Shown: positions 1-9,189 of the stretch, piece after piece
Layout of the letters: each line of letters opens with the position of its first letter
Numbering within the stretch: the first letter of the stretch is position 1
Source: PALSA-1296 sp037143335
GTDB taxonomy: Bacteria > Bacteroidota > Ignavibacteria > Palsa-1295
Reading direction: 5' to 3'
DNA length: 64,000 bases
NCBI GenBank assembly: GCA_037143335.1
Contig: JBAWZA010000015.1
Coordinates: 18,246-82,245, forward strand
The notes under the pieces: model-generated
Database searches by the model: none
What the model was told of the DNA's origin: nothing
Seen by the model: only the letters and a program-made list of their open reading frames with translations
Translations under genes and position numbers: made by a program

Positions 1-2133
1 GTTCATTTTGATGGACGATATAATTTTCTTGATTGTGCACCAATTTTTCCGGCAAGGAAGGACTACACTGTGTCCTTTGTCGCACGCGTAGCGGATGTCT
101 ATCGTACGAATTATTTTTTCGGTGGGAATAATCATGTAATCTATACTGGGGGTAATCCTTACACCGTAGTTCGCAATGATACTTTCCCTGCACCATATCT
201 AACATCCGTCATTCCCCTCATTGCATCAGAGCCCACGATTATCACAGTCTCCTATCGCCAGAGTAATCAGACTGCATCACTGTATATAGACGGTGAATTT
301 GCAGATTCCTCGCGTATAGGACAAAATCTCGATAAACAAATTTATCTCGGAGCATTCCAAGCCAACGGTTCGCTCAATGCTGATCTTGCAGAAATTGTCC
401 TCTATGATAGTGTGCTCTCAAAAGCAAATAGGCGCAAGCTCGAAGGTTATTTTTTCAAGAAGTACGACATCCCGCCACCATTTGCACCCGATAGTATTTT
501 CACGGCGATTCCGCGGCATCTGCATTTCTATCAACGCGGTGATGATGATTACGCTACAGCGGAAATATCAGGTACATATCCGATAGATGGTTATGATTCA
601 ATGTACTTGAAAGTTTTTAAGAACGGTGTATTGCAATCACGCGAATCACATCCGCTCCAGTATAGTGATGGCAAGGCATCATTTAACTTTTCGCCAAGAA
701 TTCATGCCGAGCTATCGGAGTACTCATTCTTTCTAGCCGTAAAATCTACCATCGAAGACCGAAGAATTGCTTACCGCGATAGCGTCGTCTGTGGAGATGC
801 AATATTAATTGATGGGCAATCAAATTCGATTAATAATAATCTTGGATATACAAACGAATTTTTCAGAACATTTGGACTTAATCAGTCTGCAAAGCCATCC
901 GATACAGCTTGGGCTGTGACGAGCGTGAATGTTGGGTTCGGCGGTGGCACAGAAGCAGGGTCGTGGGCAACGAGGCTTCAGGAATTGATTATGAAAAATT
1001 TTCGCATGCCGACGTGCGTCATTAATGCCGGAGTCAGCGGAACGACGATCGAGCAGCATTTGCCCGATCCCTTGAATAAAAGTAATCTTTTCACCTTTTA
1101 CGGCCAGATGCTCTACCGCGTACAAAAGGCAAAACTCGGTGCGAGTGCGAAAATGTTATTCTGGTACCAAGGCGAGTCAAATATCATTACAGATTATGCA
1201 AGCAACTTCCAGACACTCTACCAGTCTTGGAAACAAGATTTCCCCGGCGTAAAAAAGATTTATTCGATGCAAGTACATCCTGGCTGTTCAGCCGGATTTG
1301 CTTCTGATGTTCGCGAATTTCAGCGCAACCTCCCCGAACAATACCCGGACATTCAAGTTGTTTCTACAATGGCTATTCCCGGGCATGACGGTTGTCACTA
1401 TGACTCTGCGGGTTATTCCCAAATCGGAGATAATGTGTTTCGATTAGTGGCAAAAGATTTTTATGGATCCTCAGACCGTGATCAAATTGCTGCGCCAAAT
1501 ATTAAGCAAGCATACTATACTGATGGCGCACACACTGGCATCGGCTTGACTTTCTCTCCAGCTGAGACAAGGTTCAACTTCGGCGCAGACACAACCATCA
1601 ATGGAACAATCGAAAGCTTGAAATATTATTTTTATGTCGGCGATGTAGGCGATGTTGTTGAGTCTATGAGTTCCATAAAAAATCGAATCTTCTTAAAACT
1701 AAAGCAACCGCTTCAGGGACGAGTCATAAATTATCTTCCCGACAACCACTATCTTCATTCAGTTGATATTTATGAAGGACCCTGGCTCACAAATACACGG
1801 GGCATCGGCGCACTTTCATTCTACCATGTCCCCATCGTTGACTCCGCCCAACAGAGGGTGGGGGGGGTAAGCACGCTATTAGATTTTCAAATATACCCTA
1901 ATCCAGCTTCAAGCACTGCAACTATTCATTTCAACCTCTCACAAGCCGAAACAGTAGGAATAGTTGTGTACGATGTTCTTGGTCGAGTACTTCTCAGAAT
2001 TAACGAAAACATTCTATCCAAAGGCGCACATTCCTCCTCACTCAACACCGCTGATCTCCCTGACGGTGAATACTTTTGTAGGTTGCAGGCGGGGACGCAG
2101 AGCCTGACGCAGAAAATAATTGTCGCGCACTAA
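1..2133 (+). CDS. SASA-family carbohydrate esterase with T9SS sorting domain, 5' partial
   Basis: The reading frame is open to the left edge, so the N-terminus lies outside the window; an internal GTG at base 70 is not the true start. The first ~135 residues resemble a LamG/concanavalin-like lectin fold (FDG start, SLYIDGEF, LAEIVLYD). The middle matches the sialate O-acetylesterase-like SASA hydrolase family: a nucleophile block GQSN with Ser at about residue 274 of the visible frame, WYQGESN at ~388 and a D-G-C-H pair at ~463-466. The last ~80 residues are a T9SS type A sorting domain (FQIYPNPASS, VVYDVLGRVL, final strand). It is probably an extracellular or surface-bound esterase acting on acetylated glycans; the substrate is inferred only at family level. 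It converges on hslU with a 2-base gap. Confidence 0.85.
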   Translation, partial: VHFDGRYNFLDCAPIFPARKDYTVSFVARVADVYRTNYFFGGNNHVIYTGGNPYTVVRNDTFPAPYLTSVIPLIASEPTIITVSYRQSNQTASLYIDGEFADSSRIGQNLDKQIYLGAFQANGSLNADLAEIVLYDSVLSKANRRKLEGYFFKKYDIPPPFAPDSIFTAIPRHLHFYQRGDDDYATAEISGTYPIDGYDSMYLKVFKNGVLQSRESHPLQYSDGKASFNFSPRIHAELSEYSFFLAVKSTIEDRRIAYRDSVVCGDAILIDGQSNSINNNLGYTNEFFRTFGLNQSAKPSDTAWAVTSVNVGFGGGTEAGSWATRLQELIMKNFRMPTCVINAGVSGTTIEQHLPDPLNKSNLFTFYGQMLYRVQKAKLGASAKMLFWYQGESNIITDYASNFQTLYQSWKQDFPGVKKIYSMQVHPGCSAGFASDVREFQRNLPEQYPDIQVVSTMAIPGHDGCHYDSAGYSQIGDNVFRLVAKDFYGSSDRDQIAAPNIKQAYYTDGAHTGIGLTFSPAETRFNFGADTTINGTIESLKYYFYVGDVGDVVESMSSIKNRIFLKLKQPLQGRVINYLPDNHYLHSVDIYEGPWLTNTRGIGALSFYHVPIVDSAQQRVGGVSTLLDFQIYPNPASSTATIHFNLSQAETVGIVVYDVLGRVLLRINENILSKGAHSSSLNTADLPDGEYFCRLQAGTQSLTQKIIVAH

Positions 2134-2135
2134 CC

Positions 2136-3680
2136 TTACAGAATATACCGACTCAGGTCACGATTGCGAACGATCTTCTCTAATTTGTCATCAACGATTT
2201 CTGGTGTGATCGTTATATGTTTTTCGGTAATAAGGTCAGGAACATCAAAAAGAATTTGTTCAAGCAATGTTGTCAAGATTGTATGTAATCTTCTTGCGCC
2301 GATATTTTCAACAGATTCATTTACTTCGAATGCGATTCGAGCGATCGCCGCAATTGCACCGGGCGTGAATTCGATCTCGACTCCTTCTGATTTCAGCATA
2401 GCGACATATTGCTTCAGTAGCGCATTCTCGGGCTGAGTCAGAATCTTCACGAAATCTTCTTGAGTCAAGCTCTCGAGTTCGACACGAATCGGAAAACGTC
2501 CTTGCATTTCGGGAATGAGGTCGCTTGGTTTCGAAACATGAAACGCACCGCTTGCGATGAAGAGTACGTGATCTGTTTTGACAACACCATAACGAGTGCC
2601 AACACTTGAACCTTCAACGATCGGAAGCAGATCGCGTTGCACGCCTTCGCGTGAGACATCGGGACCACCTTCTTTGGATTTGCCCGCAATTTTATCTATT
2701 TCATCAATGAAAATAATACCATTATTCTCGACTCTGTTGATCGCTTCTTTCGTAAGTGCTTCTTGATCGATAAGTTTAGCAGATTCTTCTTGGACGAAAA
2801 TCTGCCGCGCTTCTTTGATCGTCACGCGCCGAGCTTTAGTTTTCTTTGGCATCATGTTGCTCATCGCATCCTGCAAGTTTTGCGCGATCTCATCCATTCC
2901 GCCGCCACCGATTGGTCCCATAATCTGCATGGAAGCTATCGGAGGCAATTGCGAAATTTCGATTTCAATTTCCTTCTCGTCCATTTCCCCAGCTTTTACT
3001 TTCTTCCGAAATTTCGCTCTCGTTTTCTGATTCGATGCTGCCTCTTTTTTTCCTGCTTCACTATCTGGTGAGTTTACCGGTTTGATTTTCCCTCCTTGCA
3101 TCATGTTCAGAAGCTGAATTGGATCGGTGGGGTCGATCTTATCAAACTGTGCTTCTTGCTCAGCTTTATCACTTTCATAAGACGCTGAAGGAGTAGGAAT
3201 GAGAATATCTAAAATTCTTTCATCAGCAAGATCACGAGCTTTTTCTTCAACAACCTTGAGCATCTCGGAGCGAACCATCATCACCGAAATATCAACCAAG
3301 TCGCGAACCATTGATTCAACATCTCTGCCGACGTAACCAACCTCTGTATATTTTGTCGCTTCAACTTTGATGAACGGCGCACCGGATAATTTCGCAAGAC
3401 GTCTTGCTATTTCTGTCTTACCAACTCCAGTTGGACCAATGAGAATAATATTATTCGGCATGATCTCCTCGCGCATCGTGCCCTCGACTTGCTGACGACG
3501 CCACCTGTTGCGCAGTGCAATGGCAACTGAACGTTTGGCATTATCTTGACCAATGATATACTTATCTAACTCGCGCACGATCTCGTGCGGAGTGAGTGTG
3601 TGCAAATTATTCTTGGATTTTTCCTTCGGAGCTAATTCAACTATTGTCTCAACGTCTTCCATTCTCGCTTTGCTATTCAT
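2136..3680 (-). CDS. hslU: HslU (ClpY) ATPase subunit of the HslVU protease
   Basis: AAA+ unfoldase that feeds proteins to the HslV peptidase in the cytoplasm. Visible motifs are Walker A GPTGVGKT (residues 82-89), the pore loop GYVG (115-118), Walker B IIFIDE (322-327), the GRFP arginine-finger region (394-397) and the C-terminal tail DLSRYIL that docks into HslV. At 514 residues it is longer than the roughly 440-460 usual for the family. The extra length lies mainly in the intermediate (I) domain, about residues 165-290, which is charged and contains a Gly-rich stretch. The gene sits 3 bases after hslV on the same strand, the normal hslVU operon order. Confidence 0.97.
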   Translation of the reverse strand: MNSKARMEDVETIVELAPKEKSKNNLHTLTPHEIVRELDKYIIGQDNAKRSVAIALRNRWRRQQVEGTMREEIMPNNIILIGPTGVGKTEIARRLAKLSGAPFIKVEATKYTEVGYVGRDVESMVRDLVDISVMMVRSEMLKVVEEKARDLADERILDILIPTPSASYESDKAEQEAQFDKIDPTDPIQLLNMMQGGKIKPVNSPDSEAGKKEAASNQKTRAKFRKKVKAGEMDEKEIEIEISQLPPIASMQIMGPIGGGGMDEIAQNLQDAMSNMMPKKTKARRVTIKEARQIFVQEESAKLIDQEALTKEAINRVENNGIIFIDEIDKIAGKSKEGGPDVSREGVQRDLLPIVEGSSVGTRYGVVKTDHVLFIASGAFHVSKPSDLIPEMQGRFPIRVELESLTQEDFVKILTQPENALLKQYVAMLKSEGVEIEFTPGAIAAIARIAFEVNESVENIGARRLHTILTTLLEQILFDVPDLITEKHITITPEIVDDKLEKIVRNRDLSRYIL

Positions 3681-3683
3681 GTG

Positions 3684-4229
3684 TTACGAAAGTTCTTCTA
3701 TTGTAAGATTCGTATTAGTATAAATACAAATATCTCCTGCAATTTTTAATGACTCCTCGACTATTGTGCGCGGAGCAAGTTCCTGATTTGTGATAAGTGC
3801 TCGTGCGGCGGCATAGGCATACGGACCGCCCGAACCGATGGAGATTATTCCATGCTCTGGCTCAATGACATCGCCGTTACCAGAAAGCAAGTACGCATTC
3901 TCTCTGCTCACGACTGCAAGCATGGCTTCAAGACGGCGGAGATATTTATCCATTCGCCACTCTTTGCCAAGTTCAACAGCGGCACGTGGCATATTGCCTC
4001 GGAATTCTTCGAGCTTCGCTTCGAATTTTTCGAATAGAGTCAGTGCATCGCTCGTTGAGCCAGCAAAACCTGCAAGCACATTACCGTTATAGAGTTTGCG
4101 AACCTTCTTCGCATTCCCTTTCATTACCGTATTGCCGAAGGTCACCTGTCCGTCCGAGCCCATTGCTGCATTCCCGTTTCGGACAATGCCGATAACCGTT
4201 GTAGCGTGGAATTGTGGAAATTCATTCAT
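3684..4229 (-). CDS. hslV: HslV (ClpQ) threonine peptidase subunit
   Basis: Proteasome-like threonine peptidase that forms the proteolytic core of HslVU. The start at 4229 (MNEFPQFHATTV) gives 181 residues, the normal family size. The frame is open further upstream to 4307, but that extension is unlike HslV. The mature enzyme should begin at Thr10 in HATTVIGIVRNG after removal of a 9-residue propeptide, as in Firmicutes-type HslV. GDGQVTFG-like and IGSGGPYA motifs are present. It is the first gene of the hslVU pair. The ~205-base region up to the divergent gene at 4436 must hold its promoter, though I could not pick out a convincing one. Confidence 0.97.
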   Translation of the reverse strand: MNEFPQFHATTVIGIVRNGNAAMGSDGQVTFGNTVMKGNAKKVRKLYNGNVLAGFAGSTSDALTLFEKFEAKLEEFRGNMPRAAVELGKEWRMDKYLRRLEAMLAVVSRENAYLLSGNGDVIEPEHGIISIGSGGPYAYAAARALITNQELAPRTIVEESLKIAGDICIYTNTNLTIEELS

Positions 4230-4435
4230 AGTTTTGCTAAACAATTTACAGATCAGAATAGGTGCGCTGAAGCTGATATAATCAAGTACATATGCCTGAA
4301 AGCACAATAGTGATTCCGTATTTTTTGAAGTGCTTCCGTGCTACCAAACTATAGTTGAAAAGATGTAATATTAGGAAACCACAAAAAGGGGGGGGTGTGT
4401 TGTTTAATGGAGTAATATTTACCACTTTTTCCCCT

Positions 4436-5464
4436 ATGAAAAAAATTCTGCTCTCATTCCTGATATTATTCACTGTCCTATTGACTCGATTGCAAATCTG
4501 CTATGCACAAGGAGATACTGTCCACAGTCTACAAGTCATCCATATACTCCCCGACTCCACTCGAATAAGTTATGAATTATTTTGGACTATGATCCAAAAT
4601 GGTTCAAAGAGGTTTCTTAAATATGAAGACAGTTCGGCTGACTTATTCAGGTCAAAACCATTTGTTGCAACTGGCCACGATACATTGTCGTATGCGAGAG
4701 ATGTCGGTTTTGACGATAAATTCTATATGCATGGAATGCTCGTAGATACAAGTGACTCAGATTCGCTAAAATGGATGCAAGATTCCGCGAATGCGCACTA
4801 TAATAACAAAGAAATAACACCAAACAACTCCAGTTTTGGCATGAGTTCTACCGTAAAATTTGTACTCGAAATTTGCAAGACCTCTACCAAAGCAGTAGTC
4901 CTTAGATTAGATACCTCACTCTGTTTTAGAAATAATTTAGGCTATCTAAGGTTCCAGAATTTTCCAATGTCATTTAACATCGTTGAAAATGTTTCATTAT
5001 CTAGTTTAACCCCTGACACAAGTTACTACATAAATATACGAAGACTTGATAACCTACCTTCTGGTAGTAGTTTTGTCGGATTTGTTTTCTCCGATTTCCC
5101 ACATAATTCAGGCGTGACAGATTTTTATTATATTACACAACATCAAGTGGGATATCCGCAACCTTCACAGAAGTACAACTCACAAGGACATATCGGAAAC
5201 CCATCTAACATTCGTATAACATCTACAGACCCTAATACCTCTTCGGGCAAATTGACAATTAGCCTCCTGTCCACCGAAGATTGTGCATTGAAAAGCAGGG
5301 TATTTAATAATCTAGGTGCTATCGTTCATGAACAAGATATCACCTTGGTGAATGGTTTGAATTCAATTCCAGTAGATATTTCATTACTACCTTCCGGAAG
5401 GTACGAATTCATGCTGACTTCAGCAAGTCAAAGGCTGACATCAAGTTTTAACATAGTAAAATAA
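4436..5464 (+). CDS. Secreted protein of unknown function with T9SS-like C-terminal domain
   Basis: A 342-residue protein. I chose the ATG at 4436 because it opens directly onto a signal peptide (MKKILLSFLILFTVLL...CYAQ); the frame is open from 4355 but without signal-like sequence. The body has no fold I recognise. The last ~80 residues look like a diverged T9SS sorting domain (RVFNNLGAIVHEQ, ISLLPSGRYEFML, final FNIVK). It is therefore probably exported to the cell surface. It is divergent from hslV and followed by a likely broken small gene. Confidence 0.7.
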   Translation: MKKILLSFLILFTVLLTRLQICYAQGDTVHSLQVIHILPDSTRISYELFWTMIQNGSKRFLKYEDSSADLFRSKPFVATGHDTLSYARDVGFDDKFYMHGMLVDTSDSDSLKWMQDSANAHYNNKEITPNNSSFGMSSTVKFVLEICKTSTKAVVLRLDTSLCFRNNLGYLRFQNFPMSFNIVENVSLSSLTPDTSYYINIRRLDNLPSGSSFVGFVFSDFPHNSGVTDFYYITQHQVGYPQPSQKYNSQGHIGNPSNIRITSTDPNTSSGKLTISLLSTEDCALKSRVFNNLGAIVHEQDITLVNGLNSIPVDISLLPSGRYEFMLTSASQRLTSSFNIVK

Positions 5465-5472
5465 GTATTCTA

Positions 5473-5765
5473 ATGCAACATCAGCTCAAATACGCTCATA
5501 GCTTTTCTATAAGGTTGACACTATTTTTTTGTTTATCGCTTCTTTGTTCTAAGGCAGAGTGCGAGAAGTCTCTTTTCATCCCAAAAGGGAAGGCTTGCAT
5601 TTGCAGGGATAATACAACGACCTCCCGAAGTTGGATTTCACAGGAAACCCCATTCGGGGTCAACAATGGGCAGAGTATGACCCAAGTGGAATAAAAATCC
5701 AACAATGGTGCATGATCGATTTACCTCCAGGCTACTATGGTCCACCCAGCCCACGCAAGATGTAA
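5473..5765 (+). pseudogene. Small secreted-protein gene, apparently frameshifted
   Basis: An ATG at 5473 opens a frame with a signal-like start (FSIRLTLFFCLSLLCSKAECE) that stops at 5694. A second frame from 5613 to the stop at 5765 reads like real protein (LDFTGNPIRGQQWAEYDPSG, then PPGYYGPPSPRKM) but has no start of its own, because a stop at 5610 blocks it upstream. The simplest reading is one short secreted protein broken by a single-base indel at about 5605-5620. Two unrelated chance frames cannot be excluded. Confidence 0.3.
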
Positions 5766-5828
5766 TCTGCTTTAAAGAGGGAATTGGTTTGTTCTGATGC
5801 CATTTCAGGAAGTTTGATGCTCTAACTT

Positions 5829-6689
5829 CTACAATCCATAAATTCCTTCCACCGGATCATGGCTGATCGCCCATGTCATCAGCAGTGCGGCGAAGGCGGC
5901 GATGGTGGACTTCTCTTCTTCTTCGCGGACAACCAAGCCATAGGTTTCGGCAACGAATTGCATATTGTCTAATACTTTGCGAAGCTGTGCATGACTAACG
6001 ACTCCGTGCCAATAGCTCACCGTCTCGATCAGCATCTTTCGATGTCTGCGCAAAAACTCTGCCATCGAAATCGTCTTGCCTGCATCATATCGCTTCGAGC
6101 GAGGTCTGGCAATGTTGAGCATGTCGGTCACATAATCATCGAAGTGCTCGGCAAGAGTTACATTCCCTGGACGACGCAAAAACTGTGCTCGGCGTAATGA
6201 GAAGTCAGCTTTCGTGCGAAGCCGAAATGTTGGCTTCAGCGGATAGAGATCGTAGTACTCTTTATGCGTGCCATCTTTAAGATAATCATGATATGCCCAC
6301 CGTCTCTTCAGCTCTGTCCATGAAGGTAATCGGACAACTGGATCTTTTTCGGAATCCAATACGACAAATCGTTTGCTCTTTGCATTATACCCAACGATCG
6401 TCACCCAATGTGCCCATTGATTAATGCAAATAAGGCACGGGATTCCCATATCAAGATATTTCGTGAGCGAACGATATGCTGCATCTTCATTGAACCGCTT
6501 GATCTCTATGAGCTTTACCTTGAACCGTTTCGCAGCGCGGCGAAGCATCTTTTCATCAGTCCCACCACGAGTGGTATGAGCAGCTTTGGAGATTGTTTTC
6601 TCATCCACAAACAGCCCAACAATAGCCAGTGCATGTTTTAATGCAAACGGCCCGCACTGCCAAGTATTAGGTTGTGGATAGAAGCTCAA
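5829..6689 (-). CDS. C39-like cysteine peptidase domain protein
   Basis: A 286-residue protein whose N-terminal half has the layout of the peptidase C39 fold: Q11-C12 in WQCGPFALKHAL, His94 in QWAHWVTIVGYN and Asp112 in FVVLDSEKDP, giving a Cys-His-Asp triad. C39 domains usually sit at the front of bacteriocin ABC exporters and cut double-Gly leaders. Here there is no ABC or membrane part and no signal peptide, so the protein should be cytoplasmic and its substrate is unknown. The C-terminal ~120 residues are helical, Arg-rich and not recognised. No precursor peptide or exporter gene lies next to it. Confidence 0.65.
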   Translation of the reverse strand: MSFYPQPNTWQCGPFALKHALAIVGLFVDEKTISKAAHTTRGGTDEKMLRRAAKRFKVKLIEIKRFNEDAAYRSLTKYLDMGIPCLICINQWAHWVTIVGYNAKSKRFVVLDSEKDPVVRLPSWTELKRRWAYHDYLKDGTHKEYYDLYPLKPTFRLRTKADFSLRRAQFLRRPGNVTLAEHFDDYVTDMLNIARPRSKRYDAGKTISMAEFLRRHRKMLIETVSYWHGVVSHAQLRKVLDNMQFVAETYGLVVREEEEKSTIAAFAALLMTWAISHDPVEGIYGL

Positions 6690-6800
6690 AATCTAGTTCG
6701 CTGAATCTAAAGAGCCTACTAAACAGAGGAATGCAGGGTGTGGCTCCCGGAGGGAAATGGAGGTTGATATCGTAAAATTATGTGCGGAGTCCTCTATTAT

Positions 6801-7274
6801 CTATTTCGATAGTATCATCTTAGCCATTTCAATCTTATCTAATGTAGAGATCTGATAGTAGTATATTCCTGATGGGAAAGGACCTCCACTCCAATTCACA
6901 GTGTGTTCACCGGATTGGATCACATTGTCAAGTAACGTGCATACGGTTTTACCAAATACATCAAGAACTCGTAACGAAACAGGTGCATCAACGAAGGTCT
7001 TGAAATGAATTGTTGTTTTGTCGGCGAATGGATTTGGTATATTGGGCTCGAGCAAAACCTCCATTGATGAGTGAGTTGGCGATTGTCTCACCGATGCCGC
7101 AGGTTCAAAATTTCCGGTAAACACGCCGTTTCCACAAGTAGCGACCGCAACCAAGCCATCACTCTCACGGGTATCAATCATATTTACAATATTATGGCCG
7201 ATCAAGTCAGGGCTCTCTAAGCTCCAAACTGTCGCATCACCGTTATTCTTACAGAATTTCAAAGTCTTTGACAC
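6801..7274 (-). CDS. C-terminal remnant of a T9SS-exported propeller protein
   Basis: The homologous part starts at about base 7252. A stretch resembling the last blade of an exported propeller or sialidase-like protein (VAVATCGNGVFTG) runs into a complete T9SS sorting domain (NIPNPFADKTTIHF, LRVLDVFGKTV, PSGIYYYQIS). Everything upstream that such a protein needs, including a signal peptide and the rest of the propeller, is absent. The only possible starts, such as the GTG at 7274, lie in sequence belonging to the divergent kinase gene. It is therefore a broken gene and unlikely to be exported. Its loss point coincides with that of the neighbouring kinase. Confidence 0.7.
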   Translation of the reverse strand: MSKTLKFCKNNGDATVWSLESPDLIGHNIVNMIDTRESDGLVAVATCGNGVFTGNFEPAASVRQSPTHSSMEVLLEPNIPNPFADKTTIHFKTFVDAPVSLRVLDVFGKTVCTLLDNVIQSGEHTVNWSGGPFPSGIYYYQISTLDKIEMAKMILSK

Positions 7275-7290
7275 ACTCAGATACTACGAG

Positions 7291-8286
7291 TTGGCAAATG
7301 GAGACTCGGTGGTATTAAACTATAAAGCGAATTATTTTAGCTTTGATATTTCATACCTCGATTACTCGGATCCTACCCAAAAAAATTATGAGTACAAACT
7401 CGAAGGATTTGATAAACAATGGCTCAAATCCGGAGATCGACAGACAATCTCCTATAGCAATGTACCTGCTGGTTCGTATCATTTGCTTATAAGGGTGTAT
7501 GCATTAGGAAATAGGGATGTTCAACAAGAGCTTGTTATTTCGCTGGTTATTGTCGGGCCGTTTTGGGAATCTTGGTGGTTTATTATTTTGTGCATTCTGG
7601 TCGGAGTAGCAGTAGTTGGCTTTGTCATATACCGAAGAGAGAAGCTTCGCAGACAACATCTCGAGGATCTTCAGAATGCCAGAGAAAAAGAACGGCTTGA
7701 CTTGGCGAGTGAACTTCACGATGGTCCACTCCAGGATCTTTACGCTACGCGATTTCTCATAGAACCAATTGCGTTGCGGGCAAATGCGAATGCTGAAAAA
7801 CTTGAAGAGTTATTGCAGAAAGTTCGGTCTGATCTCAGAATGATTACAAGTGAATTGCAGGTTCCTCGGTTCGATCTTGGATTTGCAGAGGAATTACGAT
7901 TGGCGTTAGAAATATTTCTTGAGAAACGACCGAGCATCGAACTCCTCACCGATATCCAGAATGAAGACTTTCCATTAGACCAAAAAATAATGCAGCATCT
8001 CTTCCGAATGTTTCGAACGGCACTCGGCAACATATTGAAACACTCAGAAGCTACGATTGTGCGAGTTGCATTCTCAGCGAAGCGAGAAGGTGTCTCCCTG
8101 CTCATCGAGGATAATGGTGTCGGATTTGTAATGCCAGATGACTTGACCCAATTTGTTCGTACAAGACATTACGGACTTTTCACAATGCAAAGTTTTGCTC
8201 AAGGAATTGGTTATACTTGCCAAGTGAGATCAGCAGTCGGCGAGGGTACAACGATTCTGATTCAAAGCAAATTTCGCTCCTCATAA
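7291..8286 (+). CDS. Sensor histidine kinase (triple-Tyr domain type), N-terminally truncated
   Basis: From the N-terminus: a Y_Y_Y sensor domain (YEYKLEGFDKQW, YSNVPAGSYHLLIRV), a transmembrane helix at about residues 93-113, a HisKA_3 dimerisation block with His143 in SELHDGPLQDL, and a GHKL ATPase domain (N-box ALGNILKHSEA, EDNGVGF). Such kinases normally carry 12-14 periplasmic propeller repeats before the Y_Y_Y domain; here they are missing. In-frame homology (FKVFDTLRYYEL) extends back to about 7258 and then ends abruptly. The TTG at 7291 is only a possible start and there is no signal peptide, so correct membrane insertion is doubtful. The cognate regulator follows 18 bases downstream. 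Confidence 0.8.
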   Translation: MANGDSVVLNYKANYFSFDISYLDYSDPTQKNYEYKLEGFDKQWLKSGDRQTISYSNVPAGSYHLLIRVYALGNRDVQQELVISLVIVGPFWESWWFIILCILVGVAVVGFVIYRREKLRRQHLEDLQNAREKERLDLASELHDGPLQDLYATRFLIEPIALRANANAEKLEELLQKVRSDLRMITSELQVPRFDLGFAEELRLALEIFLEKRPSIELLTDIQNEDFPLDQKIMQHLFRMFRTALGNILKHSEATIVRVAFSAKREGVSLLIEDNGVGFVMPDDLTQFVRTRHYGLFTMQSFAQGIGYTCQVRSAVGEGTTILIQSKFRSS

Positions 8287-8304
8287 ATTTACAGATTAAT
8301 CGAT

Positions 8305-8934
8305 ATGATACGAGTTCTTATCTGTGACGATCACGAAATGGTACGCAAAGGTATCAGGTCTTGGCTTGATACTGAGCAGGATATCGAAGTTATCGCTGAA
8401 GCGCAGAGCGGCAGAGACGCAATTGAGTACGTCAATTCCCTTCGACCTGATTTGCTTCTTCTTGATCTACATCTACCGGATATGCACGGTATTGACGTGA
8501 TTAAATCGTTACGCGAAAAACAAAATAATATCCGGATCATCGTGATGACGGGTTACGAGAAACAACGAGCAAAATCAGTGTTGGAAGCAGGGGCAAACGG
8601 TTTTTTGAACAAGGAAGAGAGTAGAACGCGAGTCCTGGAAGCAGTTAGGTGGGCAGCGAGCGGTGAGGAAGGGACATGGATCAGCCCTTCAATTGCTGGG
8701 GAATTGGTACAATCAGGAAAAGCAATTGAACTTGCTGAACTCACAAGATCAGAACTCAGGATTCTGGCACTACTCGAACACTCCAACTCGGAAATTGCAG
8801 AAATATTATTTCTCTCCGAGGGTACAATAAAAAATCATGTATCAAATATCTATAGCAAACTCGGAGTCAGCGCCCGCACCCCCGCCGTTGAATGGGCAAA
8901 GAAAAATGGCATCCTCGAATCTAAGAGAAAATAA
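8305..8934 (+). CDS. NarL/FixJ-family response regulator
   Basis: A 209-residue two-component regulator. The receiver domain shows the acidic pair Asp8-Asp9, phospho-acceptor Asp54 (LLLLDLHLPD), Thr82 and Lys103. A LuxR-type helix-turn-helix occupies about residues 143-203 (ELTRSELRILALL, SEGTIKNHVSNIYSKLGV). It lies 18 bases behind the HisKA_3 kinase, the usual partner type for NarL/FixJ regulators, so the two form a pair. As the kinase has lost its sensor propeller, signalling through this regulator may be altered. Confidence 0.93.
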   Translation: MIRVLICDDHEMVRKGIRSWLDTEQDIEVIAEAQSGRDAIEYVNSLRPDLLLLDLHLPDMHGIDVIKSLREKQNNIRIIVMTGYEKQRAKSVLEAGANGFLNKEESRTRVLEAVRWAASGEEGTWISPSIAGELVQSGKAIELAELTRSELRILALLEHSNSEIAEILFLSEGTIKNHVSNIYSKLGVSARTPAVEWAKKNGILESKRK

Positions 8935-9061
8935 TTTACTTCCTTAATAAATCTGAATACATAAACACCCTACTTCTTCGAGAAATATCTTGCTTTGGAT
9001 TCCGCCATATCTTCCGTGCCGGTAGATAATATTTGTCTTGGAGGAGTGGTAGTATTTCCCA

Positions 9062-9084
9062 ATAAAAAAAATTGGGACCAAGCG
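9062..9084 (-). terminator. T-tract terminator at the 3' end of the SRP RNA
   Basis: The 3' arm of the SRP RNA closing stem (CTTGGTCCCAA on the minus strand) runs straight into TTTTTTTT, giving stem plus U-tract. Confidence 0.6.
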
Positions 9085-9175
9085 ATCCACGTCACATGTA
9101 ACATTCGCTGAGAGCTGCTTCCTTCCGGACCTGACTCGGTTAGGCGCGTTTGCATTGCGTGGGACTTGGTCCCAA
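9072..9175 (-). ncRNA. ffs: Signal recognition particle RNA (4.5S type)
   Basis: On the minus strand the sequence carries the universal SRP domain IV core CAGGTCCGGAAGGAAGCAGC. The ends of the ~104-base segment pair with each other (TTGGGACCAAG with CTTGGTCCCAA), giving the single long hairpin of the short bacterial SRP RNA. The 3' arm is followed directly by a run of eight T, so the closing stem can double as an intrinsic terminator. A TATGAT six bases upstream of the 5' end (plus-strand 9178-9183) could be the -10 box; I see no good -35. It works with Ffh in co-translational targeting to the inner membrane. Confidence 0.93.
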
Positions 9176-9189
9176 AGATCATACGGCTT

